Positions 1-10,850 of a stretch of DNA of 64,000 nt are shown here, in pieces. This DNA comes from Seminavis robusta (Eukaryota; Bacillariophyta; Bacillariophyceae; Naviculales; Naviculaceae): NCBI GenBank assembly GCA_903772945.1, contig CAICTM010000203.1, positions 28,488-92,487 of the forward strand, in the 5' to 3' direction. The notes under the pieces were generated by a model, which was given only the letters and a program-made list of their open reading frames with translations, was not told the origin of the DNA and did not search any database. How positions within the stretch are numbered: the stretch's first letter is position 1; each line of letters begins with the position of its first letter. The position numbers were made by a program, and so were the translations under genes.

Positions 1-219
1 TGTAATGTAATTATAGACGCTCGCGTTGAGTTTGCTTTTTGTTTTTGTTTTTGTTTTTTCTGTGTTGTAGTCTCCCACGTGTCATCGGGTTGTCTACAAT
101 GACTTCTTGTCTGAATCTCAATCGAATCCGGGTAAGTAAAAAATAAATGTTGACCTTTTCTCTTTCTGTGTCGTCGTCGCTCATATGTTGTTTGGCCTTA
201 GGCAATGAATCATCATCAG

Positions 220-1831
220 CTAGTCATAGCCCTCAGCGAGTTCCACGTCATCCGTCACCATGACGTCCATCATGCAAGCCTTCTTCCTCTCTGCCTCTTG
301 TACGTGGCCACAAGCTTTCTCGGCCTGTTCTTTGGAGACACCTTCGCCCAAGCGGCGGCGGCGGCGGCGATTTTCTTTGGCTTCCAGGGAAGGAAGAAGG
401 CATTTTTGTGGGTATTGGGGAGGTCGATCTGGGTTCTGGAACATCTTTGATTCCCTGGAAAGTATCGCAGCATGGAGCGTTGCAAATGAGCAGCTGGCTT
501 TTCGTACGAAGACTGCGATTGTAAGCAACCTACCAATCCCGAACCTGCCACTCTTGCCCCATAGCGTTTGGGTCTTCGAATGTACTAACTCCGTCACGAG
601 CCAACATGTACACGTTGTCTAGGGATCCCATCAACCCTGTGCTATTTCCGAGCCACGCCCTCATTTCTGGACCAAAGAAACCGTCTACAGGGACTATGTC
701 CACAGAAACCATATCCTTCATTGTGTCCACTTCAATGACACTTCCGTCGCCCACCTCAATGCCGAATACATGTTTCTTATCGTTCACTTGCGTGTGTGAA
801 ACTGGGTAGCCCGATATTGTGTTGGGCAACTTAGCATCGTTCACTCCGTTCAAGACGTACTCACCAAACCCGGTGACTTCCAATGTCTCATTGCCAATCC
901 TGATTGCTGCGGTCGAAATAAAGCTGTAGTGGTATCGAATGGTGGTGCGAACATGGATATCCAAGCCAACACCGTGACCAAAGTCTGGGGCGTGTGCGAA
1001 CACCAAGTCGCATTCTCCTGCACCATGACGACAGATTACATGAGGAGTGGGATTGACAGGACAAGCCCAATCGATCTGGAAAATGGCTCACCGTGGTAAT
1101 CGAAGTATCCCCCCGCAAGCTGCTTGATGTGAGGGTCACAAAAGACGCCAGAGTCGCATGTTGCATTGAACGTCACCTCATACACATCTTCCTGAAGAAA
1201 TCGTCCTCCATCATCGTCATCATCAGAGAAGACATATTCAGCAATTTCCCAGACGGTTTCAATGGCTAAAAGGCACCAACCAAGTCTCCCTCTTGGCCTC
1301 CTCTTCTTTACTTTTTTACTTTTGCTGTACCGGTCGCAAATGTCTTCCGTGAGGCGCAAGTTCACGTGACCTTGTGGGCTGGCCGGGCATCACTTACCGC
1401 TTCGCCTTCTTCTTCTTTTTCGTGTTCTTCTTGGTGGGTCTAGGCGTAGGTCTAGGGGTAGGTTTTGGTGTAGGTCTAGGGGTAGGTTTTGGGGTGGGTC
1501 GAGGTGTAGGTTTTGGGGTAGTCGTATCGAGCCTGCGCTCAACCAGATTGTCTCCTTCGTCGACCTTTGTATTCTTTCTAAGCCTGCGCCCAAGCGGAGT
1601 ATCTCCTCCATCGGATGGCAACAATTCCTCCTCACCAAACAAGAAACAACCGGCATCACGGCATTGACAATCCATCAAAGATGCCTCGGCGCCGCCAAAC
1701 AATGCTGGGTCTTCGCAGTCTTCAGATTCGTAGCCGACGCCATACGTCTGAAGGGTCAGCTGATCTTCGCTTACACCAAAACTGGCAAGAGCTACCAGCA
1801 CGACACAAAGTACCCACTGAGAAAGCTTCAT
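220..1831 (-). CDS. Secreted von Willebrand D-like protein with Pro-Thr stalk
   Basis: This is a four-exon gene. Introns are placed at 1325-1397, 1018-1091 and 455-533, all GT-AG and 73-79 bp, and the joined exons give 1386 nt, an exact 461 codons plus stop. The N-terminus (MKLSQWVLCVVLVALASFG) is a signal peptide. It is followed by an acidic segment with several cysteines and then a stalk of PTPRPTPKPTP repeats ending in a Lys run. The rest resembles a VWD domain: CDPHIKQLAGGYFDYHGE, then a beta-rich stretch around CDLVFAHAPDFGHG. The C-terminal helix with KACMMDVMVTDDVELAEGYD is typical of the end of that domain. An extracellular adhesive or wall-associated role is inferred from the family. 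No catalytic residues are visible. The exon joins are my prediction; the domain call is firmer than the exact splice sites. Confidence 0.75.
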
Positions 1832-3793
1832 TTTCCCTGATTTTTTTTCAGTGGAGAGACTGGACCAAGAAAAATTGTGAGCTCTTGAATCAGTGTTGCC
1901 TTGGAGAGGTTTGCTTCGTCTAAAGCCACAGCAGGTGGCTATGCTGATTGTATCATGTAAACCAATGTTTCAGGAAGAAAGCAATCGAGAACCTCATAAT
2001 GATTCCAATACTCGGGAATCATCAATAGGGCCCTCATCTCTCAAATGCGAGGAAAATTAGACAATCCGTGATTGTGGGAAGTATTTTTGAAAGCCCAGCC
2101 GAAGATTGGGTTGGTATTGATGCCAATACTCGGGAATGATCAATAGAGCCCTCATCTCTGAGAGGCGAGGAAAAAGTAGACTTCCGTGATTGCAGGGAAG
2201 CATCGTTTGCAAAGCCTAGCCAAAGATTGCTTTCATAGTGTGGCAAGTACTCGAGAATCATCAATAGAGCCCTCATCTCTGAGAGGCGAGGAAAAAGTAG
2301 GCTTCCGTGATTGCAGGGAAGCATCGTTTGCAAAGCCTATACAGCCAAAGATTGCTTTCATAGTGTGGCAAGTACTCGGGAATCATCAATAGAGCCCTCA
2401 TCTCTCAGAGGCTAGGAAAAGTAGACAAAATCGTGATTGCAGGATCGTTAAGCCCTAGCAGCAAAGGTACGATCCTGAGACAAGCTAAAACTGCGGTACT
2501 TGGTTGATCTCTATGGCACCCAGAGGAATGCGGTAATTGGAAAGGGGCCTCCCTTTGTCAACGCTACCTTCCCGTACGGTACGAGCTTGGCAGAGCCTTC
2601 GTGGAACTTTGAGCTCGTCTCTCTTCGATTTATTGGAAGAGAGAGTTCGAGTAGCAGCAGTTTCCGCTAGTGAAGCGCTGACAAGCTATGGGCAGCTCTA
2701 AAATCAGGTACTGGTGCGGTCACACTTCCACTTCCTACCTGCAACCACTGCAGTCGCCGGCATGAAAATCTTTCGAGTACAGTACGACTTCACTCAAACA
2801 TTGAGAGAGCCTCTAGAGCTAGAGGGAACGTTGAACCAAGACCAACCATAAGTCAGCTATCATAAGCCCCATGCTACCTTTCACTGCTACCGGTACCAGC
2901 ACCTTCATACCGTACCACTTAGACACCGGTACCACTACCTTTGTGCCACATTGATACCGTTAGTAGAGAGGTTAAAACAATGTGGAGAAATCATAGTTGA
3001 TAGTTGGTAGAACGCATGGAAAAATAAGTTTTTACTCCTAGTACGGTACATGTACAGAAAACTCTGAAAGGATGATGTCATGTCTTCGTTGGTCGAGCCT
3101 TCTTCAACAACGGTGAGATACCAGTTGGCGCGGGAAGAGTCGCAGCCATTTAGCTATTAAGACGGAGGAGGAAATTTCTGTAGTACCGGTTCTAGGCTAC
3201 GAAAAGAATGTCTAAGGGTGTCAGGGCTCAGTCAGGCTGAATGGCGAATCCCAAACGCGGCTCGGGCAACAGCCTAATCGATAAAACTCAATTCTAGCAA
3301 TCTGCCTCAGATCTGGCACAACCAAACACCAACTCATCAACCTGTACAATGGAAATGTAACGAGCAGTTGCTCGTTCGGGGAGAAATCCCCTCCCGCCCA
3401 ACTCCGAAGAGAAGGCCTAGTGGCTATTACCGTTGCCGTAGGAAAGCTCCATGGGAAGAGGAGAAGAATGGGTTGAAATACATTAGTTCAGTGCATGAAG
3501 CTGTACCATACTTTTACGATACAGCATGGTACCGGTACCCAATGTTTGTCTGAGCTCGCCCAAGTTGGGTGTAAAGATCTTTGATTCACTCGACCCATTC
3601 GACTGAATCTTTTATGAGAACAGCTGCCATGGACTCCAGCCACAACACTTCCTTGGCTCTTCGCTTCCACAGCTACCGGTACCAGCACCAAAAGGAAAAA
3701 GTACCGGTACTACAACGTGCTGTAACAATCCAAAGCAAGTAAATCGTCTCTCAGTGCTGTGCTAATATCCAAAGAGCATCACCATTTTAAAAC
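1832..3793. other. Intergenic region, no gene seen
   Basis: No convincing coding sequence was found. It holds a roughly 120-bp tandem repeat in its left quarter and four TACCGGTA palindromes (2888, 3530, 3674, 3702) amid other GGTACC/GTACGG-type words. The right end is the 5' flank of the dioxygenase-like gene. Confidence 0.6.
2009..2455. repeat. Tandem repeat, about 120-bp unit, four copies
   Basis: Each unit begins with TACTCGGGAATCATCAATAG or a close variant, at 2009, 2127, 2248 and 2373, giving periods of 118, 121 and 125 bp. Each unit continues through GAGCCCTCATCTCT and a GTGATTGCAGG-type segment. The second and third units are the most alike and the outer ones are more diverged or truncated. 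No reading frame is kept across the units. Confidence 0.85.
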
Positions 3794-6250
3794 ATGGGGG
3801 AAGACAGTATCAGTAGCGACAGAAAGAACCCAACGGTCTCCTCCACAACATCCACGACGACGATACGTCGGCGTGTAGTCCGCAAGAGAATCGTCTCTGC
3901 GAAAGCAGCAGGACCGCAGAGTGGCGGCGAACCTTTGACTCTGCCATCCTGGTTGAAAGTCCTCTTTCAAATTCTACTGGTGGAAATCCCCTTGAGTCTG
4001 TTGTTTGGATGCTTTCTCTTGACAAATGCTCTTCTCTACTTGTATTCTACGGTTTGGTTTCCACGGATGCAAATGCATTCCTGGACACCCGAACGAGCCG
4101 AACGGGAATTGACGCACTACGATGTTTCCTGCGACGCGGCCTCTGTTGTCACTACCAATCAAACTTTGTCTCTCTTGTTACCTCCGACATCCTCCCCCAG
4201 AGACCGAGTGGCTACCGTGCGAAAACACGGAGCTGGATGGATCACCAACCTGTTCAATGATGATTCCGTGTCTCGGTCGACCTTGCAACAATTTCGATCC
4301 TTTGCATTGAAGAAGAACCAAATTGTGGGAAACAACGAAAACACGGGCAATGTCGACGTTGTGGGAGTGATTGAAAATGACCATCGCTGGTCCTTTGCCT
4401 TTGGAGTGGACGAAGATCCATCCATTGCGCCCCTTTTGGAAGCGATTGGACGCCACACGATACTCCAAAGCACGCTCGAAGGATTGTTGGGGCCCAACCC
4501 GGCGCTCGTCGAATTGTCCACCATTACCGCCGAAGCGGGAGCGGTGGCACAAGGGTGGCATGTGGATACCACACAACAAGGAGATTCCCTCCAATATGCC
4601 AATACATTTAGTGACTTGTATTCGCTCTTGATTCCGGTCCAAGATACCGCCGCCACCATGGGACCCACGGCCATTTGTGCGGGGACACAGTACTGTTCTC
4701 ATAGTACTGGATGCGACGAGTGGGGATTTTCACCATTACAACAACAACTGGACAATGGAACTATTATTTGGAAGGCCGGTGATGGCCTCTTGTTCAATTC
4801 GCACCTGCATCATCAAGGGACGGCGCACACGGGAGGACCCACGAGGGTAGCCATGGTGCTGTCCTTTGTGTCCTCTCGCAACAACAATCTACTGCCTCCA
4901 TTGGCGGCGGGATATGTCATTCCTTGGACCTACATGGGATTTACACATCAGGACTTGGCACACGCCAGCACCACCATGGCACCCCCCAGGAACTTGTGGA
5001 GGTCGTTGGGATGGACGTCACAGAAATCTGGGTGGGATTACTTTTCCTTTTGTATAGGACACATGGGAAATACTCGAGATCCGCCCCTCGTGGTCCTCAT
5101 GCCGTTTATCAAGCATCTCCCACTTTTGTTGGTGGGACAGGCCAATTTTCATGACACATTATCTCCCTGGCAAGTCTTTGTTCTAGACACGTTGTGGCGG
5201 GTGTGGGCTGCCTTCTTGATTTGCACAGTCCTGGGGTGTTGGGGCTATCTGTACATGCTCCTGAATACGATGCACCCAGCAGGTACTATGAATGGCTCAA
5301 CACCCCGAAAGGCGGGCATGGGAACTGTATTGGTCCGTCTCGTGATTCTGAATGGAGGCATGGTAGCATTGGCACTTTTGTTTGTTCAACAATACACACA
5401 AGATGCAATCAATACGTCGACAACAACGACAATCCATGTTTCTACAACTGCTTTCACTGAAGAATATATTCAGAGTTTGGCGTCACCACAGGCACTCGAT
5501 GTCATGATGGGGCCGCACTTCCTCGACGACGCCTTTCAGTGGATACCTGGCAATCGACAGTGGCATGCGGCCGCCCAGGACTTTCTGCCGTGGTACCTCG
5601 CTGCCTTCCCCTCGAGTTTTTCCAATGCTATGGTCGACTCTGTTCTGGAGCAAGCAATAACAACTGGTCAAGGAGCAACCCATCGTGTCATGATGCAAAA
5701 TCAATACGCCGACTGGGTCGAGCTGACCAACACACAAGCCCGTGAACAGACACGGGTGTGGATGCATCGATTGCTACTATCGACGACGACAGCACCTTCA
5801 TCCATATCTCGGCATCCATGTCGAATCAGAACATTGGCAAGATCAGCCCTGTGTAATACATTCCTGAATCTTGATGCTCTGTTCTCGCCACCACAGACCA
5901 ACATGGCTGCCTCGCAACAGCAATCAGCCAACCCCAAACCATCAACCTGGAGACGGAGACGGCTGCTCTTGTCTTTAGTGCCACCAAAGGACAGTTGCTC
6001 GCGCAGTACTGCTTTACAACCTTGTAAAGAAAAGGAACAATCATTACGAAAGACGACATTTGAGGTCGGGGAGGTGGTAGAAGCAAGAATAAACTCCAAG
6101 ACTCGAAAATGGTTACGGGCAACTGTCATTGAGAAGTCCCATGGCACCAGCTACATGGTGCGATTTGAGGTGGATCTACCAGAATATCGTTTAGAGGATC
6201 CATTGCCTGCAAGTCAACTCCGGAGAATCAAGTCAGGCACCCAAAGCTGA
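3794..6250 (+). CDS. Membrane protein with phytanoyl-CoA dioxygenase-like domain and Tudor-like C-terminus
   Basis: This is a single 818-codon exon from an ATG. A basic, Ser/Thr-rich N-terminus precedes a hydrophobic segment at about 56-90. Residues ~150-360 look like a phytanoyl-CoA dioxygenase (Fe(II)/2-oxoglutarate) fold. They contain WHVDT at 255-259 (candidate H256 and D258 metal ligands), then LHHQGTAHTGGPTRV at ~338-352 with a distal His and an Arg (R351) suited to 2-oxoglutarate. Further hydrophobic segments lie at ~462-492 and ~511-533. The last ~55 residues (EVGEVVEARINSKTRKW onward) resemble a Tudor/Agenet-type barrel. A membrane-bound hydroxylase is inferred; its substrate is unknown. 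The combination of dioxygenase, membrane segments and a Tudor-like tail is unusual. Confidence 0.7.
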   Translation: MGEDSISSDRKNPTVSSTTSTTTIRRRVVRKRIVSAKAAGPQSGGEPLTLPSWLKVLFQILLVEIPLSLLFGCFLLTNALLYLYSTVWFPRMQMHSWTPERAERELTHYDVSCDAASVVTTNQTLSLLLPPTSSPRDRVATVRKHGAGWITNLFNDDSVSRSTLQQFRSFALKKNQIVGNNENTGNVDVVGVIENDHRWSFAFGVDEDPSIAPLLEAIGRHTILQSTLEGLLGPNPALVELSTITAEAGAVAQGWHVDTTQQGDSLQYANTFSDLYSLLIPVQDTAATMGPTAICAGTQYCSHSTGCDEWGFSPLQQQLDNGTIIWKAGDGLLFNSHLHHQGTAHTGGPTRVAMVLSFVSSRNNNLLPPLAAGYVIPWTYMGFTHQDLAHASTTMAPPRNLWRSLGWTSQKSGWDYFSFCIGHMGNTRDPPLVVLMPFIKHLPLLLVGQANFHDTLSPWQVFVLDTLWRVWAAFLICTVLGCWGYLYMLLNTMHPAGTMNGSTPRKAGMGTVLVRLVILNGGMVALALLFVQQYTQDAINTSTTTTIHVSTTAFTEEYIQSLASPQALDVMMGPHFLDDAFQWIPGNRQWHAAAQDFLPWYLAAFPSSFSNAMVDSVLEQAITTGQGATHRVMMQNQYADWVELTNTQAREQTRVWMHRLLLSTTTAPSSISRHPCRIRTLARSALCNTFLNLDALFSPPQTNMAASQQQSANPKPSTWRRRRLLLSLVPPKDSCSRSTALQPCKEKEQSLRKTTFEVGEVVEARINSKTRKWLRATVIEKSHGTSYMVRFEVDLPEYRLEDPLPASQLRRIKSGTQS

Positions 6251-7005
6251 CAAGAATGGCCAGACCTTGCTAGCGTTGCGGGGGCTTTGATTTGAAGGAT
6301 ATCAACCAGGAAGGCTTCATTCGGCAAACCTGCAAATAAACCCAGTGGTTGGATACTGGTGCTGCCTGCCTGCCTACAGCGAAGGAAGGACTACTGTATG
6401 AAATCTGAGTTTCAGCATTGTTTTTGCCATCACATAGTGGTTACTTCATGGAGTGAAAGAGTTGCCATTGAAGTAGGTGGTACTGTAGGGTAAATAAATG
6501 GAAAAGATCAATGGAAAGCTTCTGGCTGATTTCGAATGCAAGCACTGCTTCCAAGTGTGTATCAAGCACAGCAAGTGGTGGTCAACAATGGAAGCTCGTT
6601 TTCACCCCCGAAGATCAGTGAAGATCAGTGCCGCATCAATGGGACCTTCGTTTAGTTATTAATCTACAGTGATGGTGTAATCTGGTGATTTAGTTCCGGT
6701 AATGAGAACAAACAAAGATCCCCTTTGAAGAACCATGTCAAGCAGTCAAGGACTTTAGTACAGTACCCGTATCCAATGCCGATCAATGAAGCATGCTAGC
6801 TTCTAATTGTTGTAGCTAACAGTAGTAGGAACCATGGCATATAGTAGTGATAGAAAGTCCCGTTGTTTATAAAAGTTTTGATTATGTCTTTCTTTAGCGA
6901 ATTGACAATGTTGTCAACCCGAGAAAGAGAGTTTGTATGGTACTGTTTGTTAATGATACATAGCAGACTCATAGCAGTGTCCTTGAGCGGCTTTTCTGTC
7001 TGTTT
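6251..7005. other. Intergenic region between convergent genes
   Basis: This is 755 bp of AT-rich sequence between the 3' ends of a plus-strand and a minus-strand gene. It has no coding sequence I can support and no clear repeat. Confidence 0.5.
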
Positions 7006-7320
7006 TTAGGCCATCAAGGCGAACCCTCTTGGTTGCCTGGGCTGACGACGCATTGGTTGCTGATTCAATGATGATGGTGGCAAGACGGTCATCTTGAGTT
7101 GATTTCTATTTTGCAGTTCATTGCGAGCTTGTGCTGTCATGTATGTCATTCGGGCAAGTCGTTCCTTGCGGGCTTTTTGGGCTTTGAAGGCTCGGTACTC
7201 GGCTCGGAATTGAATGTAGTCTTCTGGTTGGTAAAAGAGTTCTTGTGCATGTTCCCAGTCGAGGCGCTGGTATGTTTGCACAGAGGCAACTTCGTTTTCG
7301 GAAAAGGTAACACGAGGCAT
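7006..7320 (-). CDS. Small basic protein of unknown function
   Basis: The ATG at 7320 gives 104 residues. The frame stays open upstream to about 7464 (a Lys/Arg/Gly-rich stretch) but has no ATG there, so an upstream exon is possible. The core reads MPRVTFSENEVASVQTYQ, then a DWEHAQELFYQ segment, a DYIQFRAEYRAFKA helix and a basic Gln/Asn-rich tail ending in a PRQPRGF motif. A pattern of V-x-F-x-E followed some residues later by a W/Y-rich D-Y-x-x-F-R helix is one I associate with small uncharacterised diatom proteins, but I cannot name a family. No signal peptide or membrane segment is present. Confidence 0.5.
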   Translation of the reverse strand: MPRVTFSENEVASVQTYQRLDWEHAQELFYQPEDYIQFRAEYRAFKAQKARKERLARMTYMTAQARNELQNRNQLKMTVLPPSSLNQQPMRRQPRQPRGFALMA

Positions 7321-8654
7321 GATGAAAGGTTTTGTTGTTGGTTGTAGTAGGTTGGGATGTGAGAATCTGCGTTTTGGAATTGTGAACTCTCCACCGGATC
7401 CTTTGTTTCTTTGCTTGTTTCCCTTGCCTTTACCTTTGCTTCGAACCGGCGACCTCTCCTCCAAAGTTTACCCGCAGCTTCACGCTTGCTTCACGCAGCA
7501 GGAAAGGCTCAACATGTCTTCTCCAGCTCTTCTCTACGATTAGCCACTGGGATCTGGGATTTGCGATTCGTGCAAATTTATTTTACTTAAAAGTCGTTCC
7601 AACTACTCCTTTTTGCGTAAGAACTGTGTCTGTGTGCTGTCCCAGCCATTCGATGATGACTTTTAATTAAAGAACAAATCCGAGCAGCTTCTGGGTTCTG
7701 CAGAGGGCAGAAGGTTACGATTTCATACGATTTCATACGATTATTTATTTCAGGATTTCAGCAATGCGAACTGCGAACTACTGTATCAATGAAGCCTTGG
7801 TGGAACCTTAACCTACACTTTGGTCTCGCTTTGGTGACTTGGTGGTCATGGCTTCCAAGTGAGTGGGGATTATAGAAGCAGCCACCCGCTGGTACGGTCT
7901 CCACTAGGTTTCAAAGCTGCTTAAAACAAGCACCCAGCAGAACATGGATAGGCTCATTTTTAATTAACATATTGTTTCCCTTCTCACAACCGGACTCGTA
8001 AGCGGATTTAGTAACTGATCCGGAATTTCTAAGAGAGTACCCCAAGGAATGTTGAAGAGTCTCTTTGATTTAAATAAAATCTGTCCCCAAACAGAAAATA
8101 TGGCCTATATTCGCTAGGTCATCATCATCTATCATCATCTTTGCTCTCTTCCTTATTGGCATCTAAATCATTACGAATATGATTACCAAATGCAATGAGA
8201 GCACTTATTGGTGTTGAGCACAGAATGTGTCTCTCAAGATTCATTTTGCCAGTTGGGGTCCCATGTCATAGAGTCCAGAGTCCAGAGAGCCCCAAAGCCA
8301 CTTTCTGGATTCTGGAGCTCTTTCTGGAGCTCTTCTGGCAAAAATCTGAAGCCTTGCTGCTGCCGGTAGTACCGGTAGTACCGCGTGCTACAACCTATGA
8401 TACCGCCTAATTCTTCTAGGCCCACGATTCGAATGATTCGATCCAGTATTCGACATCAAGCAACGATCAAAAGGAGTAAAGGGAGTTGCGGGGAATGGAC
8501 TTTTTGAGTACTTCCTTTTGGGGCAACTTCTGGTTTATGTCAATCTTCCAGTTTGAGTCATGCTACCGAATTGCAGCAATCTTCCATATTCCATCTTTCT
8601 TCCAGATTACGTCACCCAGTACTAATTGCTACGCGATTTTACGTAGCGCCTTCC

Positions 8655-8740
8655 AGATTGCGTCATTCTTCCACATTGAGTCATTCTTCCATTTTGATTC
8701 ATTCTTCCGGATTGCATCATTCTTCCAAAAGCAAGAAATT
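8655..8740. repeat. 18-bp tandem repeat (ATTGxxTCATTCTTCC)
   Basis: Four to five adjacent units follow the pattern xATTGxxTCATTCTTCC with 1-3 substitutions each. Looser copies extend left to about 8540. The period is a multiple of three, so one frame encodes a repeating S-F-F-x-I-x hexapeptide. With no start context or homology I treat it as non-coding. Confidence 0.7.
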
Positions 8741-8766
8741 GAACATTGTCAAACACGCGAAAACAG

Positions 8767-9066
8767 GTACTACGGATTCGGGAAGAACTGTCCTTTTCCA
8801 GGACCGGAAGCGGATTTGCCACCCTCCCAAGCCAATTTCACCAGACCGGAAGGCGATTTTCCTTGAGCTTTACTTAAGGAAAATACCCTGTTTAAGGATA
8901 GAGTCAGCAGAGAAAGATCACAGGCGATTTTGACCAGGAGTTCGGATTACGGCTCTCGTAGAAACCTACACAACCTATGTACTGGGAAGGAAAATCTCCT
9001 TCCGAGGGTGGGAAATCCGCTTCCGAGCATGGAAAAGGACAGTTCTTCCCGAATCCGTAGTATTCC
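8767..9066. repeat. Imperfect inverted repeat, arms about 80-100 bp
   Basis: The left arm (about 8767-8866) and the reverse complement of the right arm (about 8983-9066) share TACTACGGATTCGGGAAGAA, then CTGTCCTTTTCC, GGAAGCGGATTT and GGAAGGxGATTTTCC. The left arm has about 20 extra bases inside the second half. The loop is about 115 bp. The pair could fold as a long hairpin or be the remnant of a duplicated segment in inverse orientation. Confidence 0.75.
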
Positions 9067-9412
9067 CGCAACTCCAAAAGAGCTGTAAAAAGTGAAAAGG
9101 ACAAATAGATGCCCAAATTGATCGGCCACCAATAGATCTACTTTGGGAAAAGTACGAAGAGCTGTCAAGGCGTCAAGGCCTTGATGCCTTGATGCCGACC
9201 TCGCCAGCTACCGGTGGTACAGTACCTTCCCCCACTGAAGTAGTGCCGGAGGACTTGGATCTTGTCAAAAGCTCAATGGCGAAGTAAATAAATGAGGCAT
9301 GCCAATCCTGTCAAATTTACAAACGATACCCGCAGACATTGTAGGCAAGCCAAACGTATACAGGAATCCAATCGCAACTACTCAATAGCTACCAATAATA
9401 CTGCTAGTAACC

Positions 9413-10321
9413 ATGCTTCCATTTGATGCCCACAACCATGTCCACATGGGACCCTCCCCTCCGATCCAGGCATTGCTGCCATCCAGCGCAACTGCAGAGA
9501 TCTTGCCTACTTGTTGTTGTTGTTTGAGTGGCATGGCCATCATGTCCACACATCCACGTGATTACCAGACTGTCTTGAGTCTAGCCAAAGACCTTCCAAG
9601 CCAAGTTGCATCTTCATCATCCAGCACATCCATTGTCCCCTGTTTGGGAGTCCATCCATGGTTCCTGCATGAATTGTCGTTACAAGACTGGCAAGTAGAC
9701 GACAACGACAACAGCAGTTTGCCCACATGGATTCAAGAGTTGGAGGCGTTGCTGGTGGCCAACCCACATGCCATGGTGGGAGAAATTGGTTTGGACGGAT
9801 TTCATTTTGATCCCACCACCCAGCAACTCACGTCGCCCATGGAACGCCAAGTCGAAGCATTTCGGCTGCAACTGGAACTGGCGGCTCGATTGGATCGTCC
9901 CGTCAGTATTCACACGGTACAATGTTTTGGACCCTTGTTTGCCGTATTGAGTCAATTCTCCTCTTCCAACAAGAAACGCAAAAAGAAGAAACAATCGCTC
10001 CCACCCAAACTTTACTTTCATGCGTACGGGGGCAAAGCTGCCACGGTAGAGCAAATACTGGCACTGTGTGGGAGAGAAATTGGAAGGGTTTATTTTGGGT
10101 TTGCACCCATTATCAACTTTCGATCCCCCAAGACACTGAATGTCATTCAAAAAGTGGGGATTGAACGACTCGTCTTGGAGACGGACCATGAAGATGCGGC
10201 TCGTGTACCGACCAGCATGGAACAGGGAATTGAAATTATTGCCGCCGCATTGGAGATGGGCACGCAACAAGTGGTGGATCAAACCACCGCCAATGCCATG
10301 GATTTGTACAATCTGAATTGA
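9413..10321 (+). CDS. TatD-family metal-dependent hydrolase
   Basis: This is a single exon of 302 residues. The TatD/amidohydrolase motifs appear in order: DAHNHVH near the N-terminus (first metal site), CLGVHPWF, MVGEIGLDGF (the Glu ligand), PVSIHTVQCFG and FHAYGG (His ligands), and LVLETDHEDA (the terminal Asp in E-T-D). Length and motif spacing fit TatD-like DNases and the fungal Scn1-like subgroup. The expected activity is a 3'-5' exonuclease or phosphoesterase; the substrate in this organism is unknown. A Lys-rich insertion (KKRKKKKQS) interrupts the middle of the barrel. No targeting peptide is evident. The ATG follows a run of non-coding sequence and is the first in frame. Confidence 0.85.
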   Translation: MLPFDAHNHVHMGPSPPIQALLPSSATAEILPTCCCCLSGMAIMSTHPRDYQTVLSLAKDLPSQVASSSSSTSIVPCLGVHPWFLHELSLQDWQVDDNDNSSLPTWIQELEALLVANPHAMVGEIGLDGFHFDPTTQQLTSPMERQVEAFRLQLELAARLDRPVSIHTVQCFGPLFAVLSQFSSSNKKRKKKKQSLPPKLYFHAYGGKAATVEQILALCGREIGRVYFGFAPIINFRSPKTLNVIQKVGIERLVLETDHEDAARVPTSMEQGIEIIAAALEMGTQQVVDQTTANAMDLYNLN

Positions 10322-10520
10322 GTACCCCCCAAAAGATAATGAGAAGAAGCAACAATCAGCAACCAATCTTGGATTTAAAGCTTCTTCCGTCAATTTATTG
10401 TTTGGTTGGCATGGCTAGACTGCTAGTTGAAAACCAACTGGACTGGACTGGACTCTTCACTTGGAATTTTAGCAAGTGGCATATTTTTTCTGGTTGACAG
10501 TGGCATATTTTCCCTTGTTG

Positions 10521-10787
10521 ATGCCATTTTCTCAACCCACAGCACAAAATGTATTTGACCTTCCTACAAAGCACAATTTTTCTCTTTCGTGCAAAAGCGT
10601 TACAGAACCAAAGTCTGCAATTGATGCAACCGACCTGCTAAAAGAGGAGCAAAAACTCCATGTTGCCTTTTTTGCCATGATCCTTTTTCACTTGGATTTG
10701 CTCAAAAGATCCATGGCTTTCACAAATTATGACGACCAGGTGGAATTTTCTGATGCAATTAGACTACTCCAAGAGAAAATCATCTGA
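10521..10787 (+). CDS. Possible small protein, unsupported by homology
   Basis: This 88-codon frame starts at an ATG and ends with a helical-looking stretch (LLKEEQKLHVAFFAMILF followed by a basic, acidic helix). It lies between the TatD gene and the 3' end of the convergent beta-propeller gene. The frame is open a further 45 bases upstream without an ATG. I recognise no family; it could equally be 3' untranslated sequence. Confidence 0.2.
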   Translation: MPFSQPTAQNVFDLPTKHNFSLSCKSVTEPKSAIDATDLLKEEQKLHVAFFAMILFHLDLLKRSMAFTNYDDQVEFSDAIRLLQEKII

Positions 10788-10850
10788 CTGCCAAAAGCAA
10801 ATATTTTTAATCTATCGTCCGATACGATACATATTCTTTTATTTTCTATT

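Larger units (their letters stand above)
7321..9412. other. Intergenic region with several repeat types
   Basis: I see no gene here. The frame of the small upstream protein remains open to 7464. A short 10-bp repeat (CGATTTCATA) lies at about 7719-7745. An 18-bp tandem repeat and a large imperfect inverted repeat lie at 8.65-9.07 kb, and a TACCGGTA palindrome at 8370. Short frames over 8486-9170 arise from these repeats. Confidence 0.5.

Noticed and set aside
205-622. Plus-strand frames overlapping the first gene
   Set aside because: They are opposite to exon 4 and intron 3 of the VWD-like gene, which has domain support; their poly-Arg and poly-Ala runs come from a GCG/CGG repeat.
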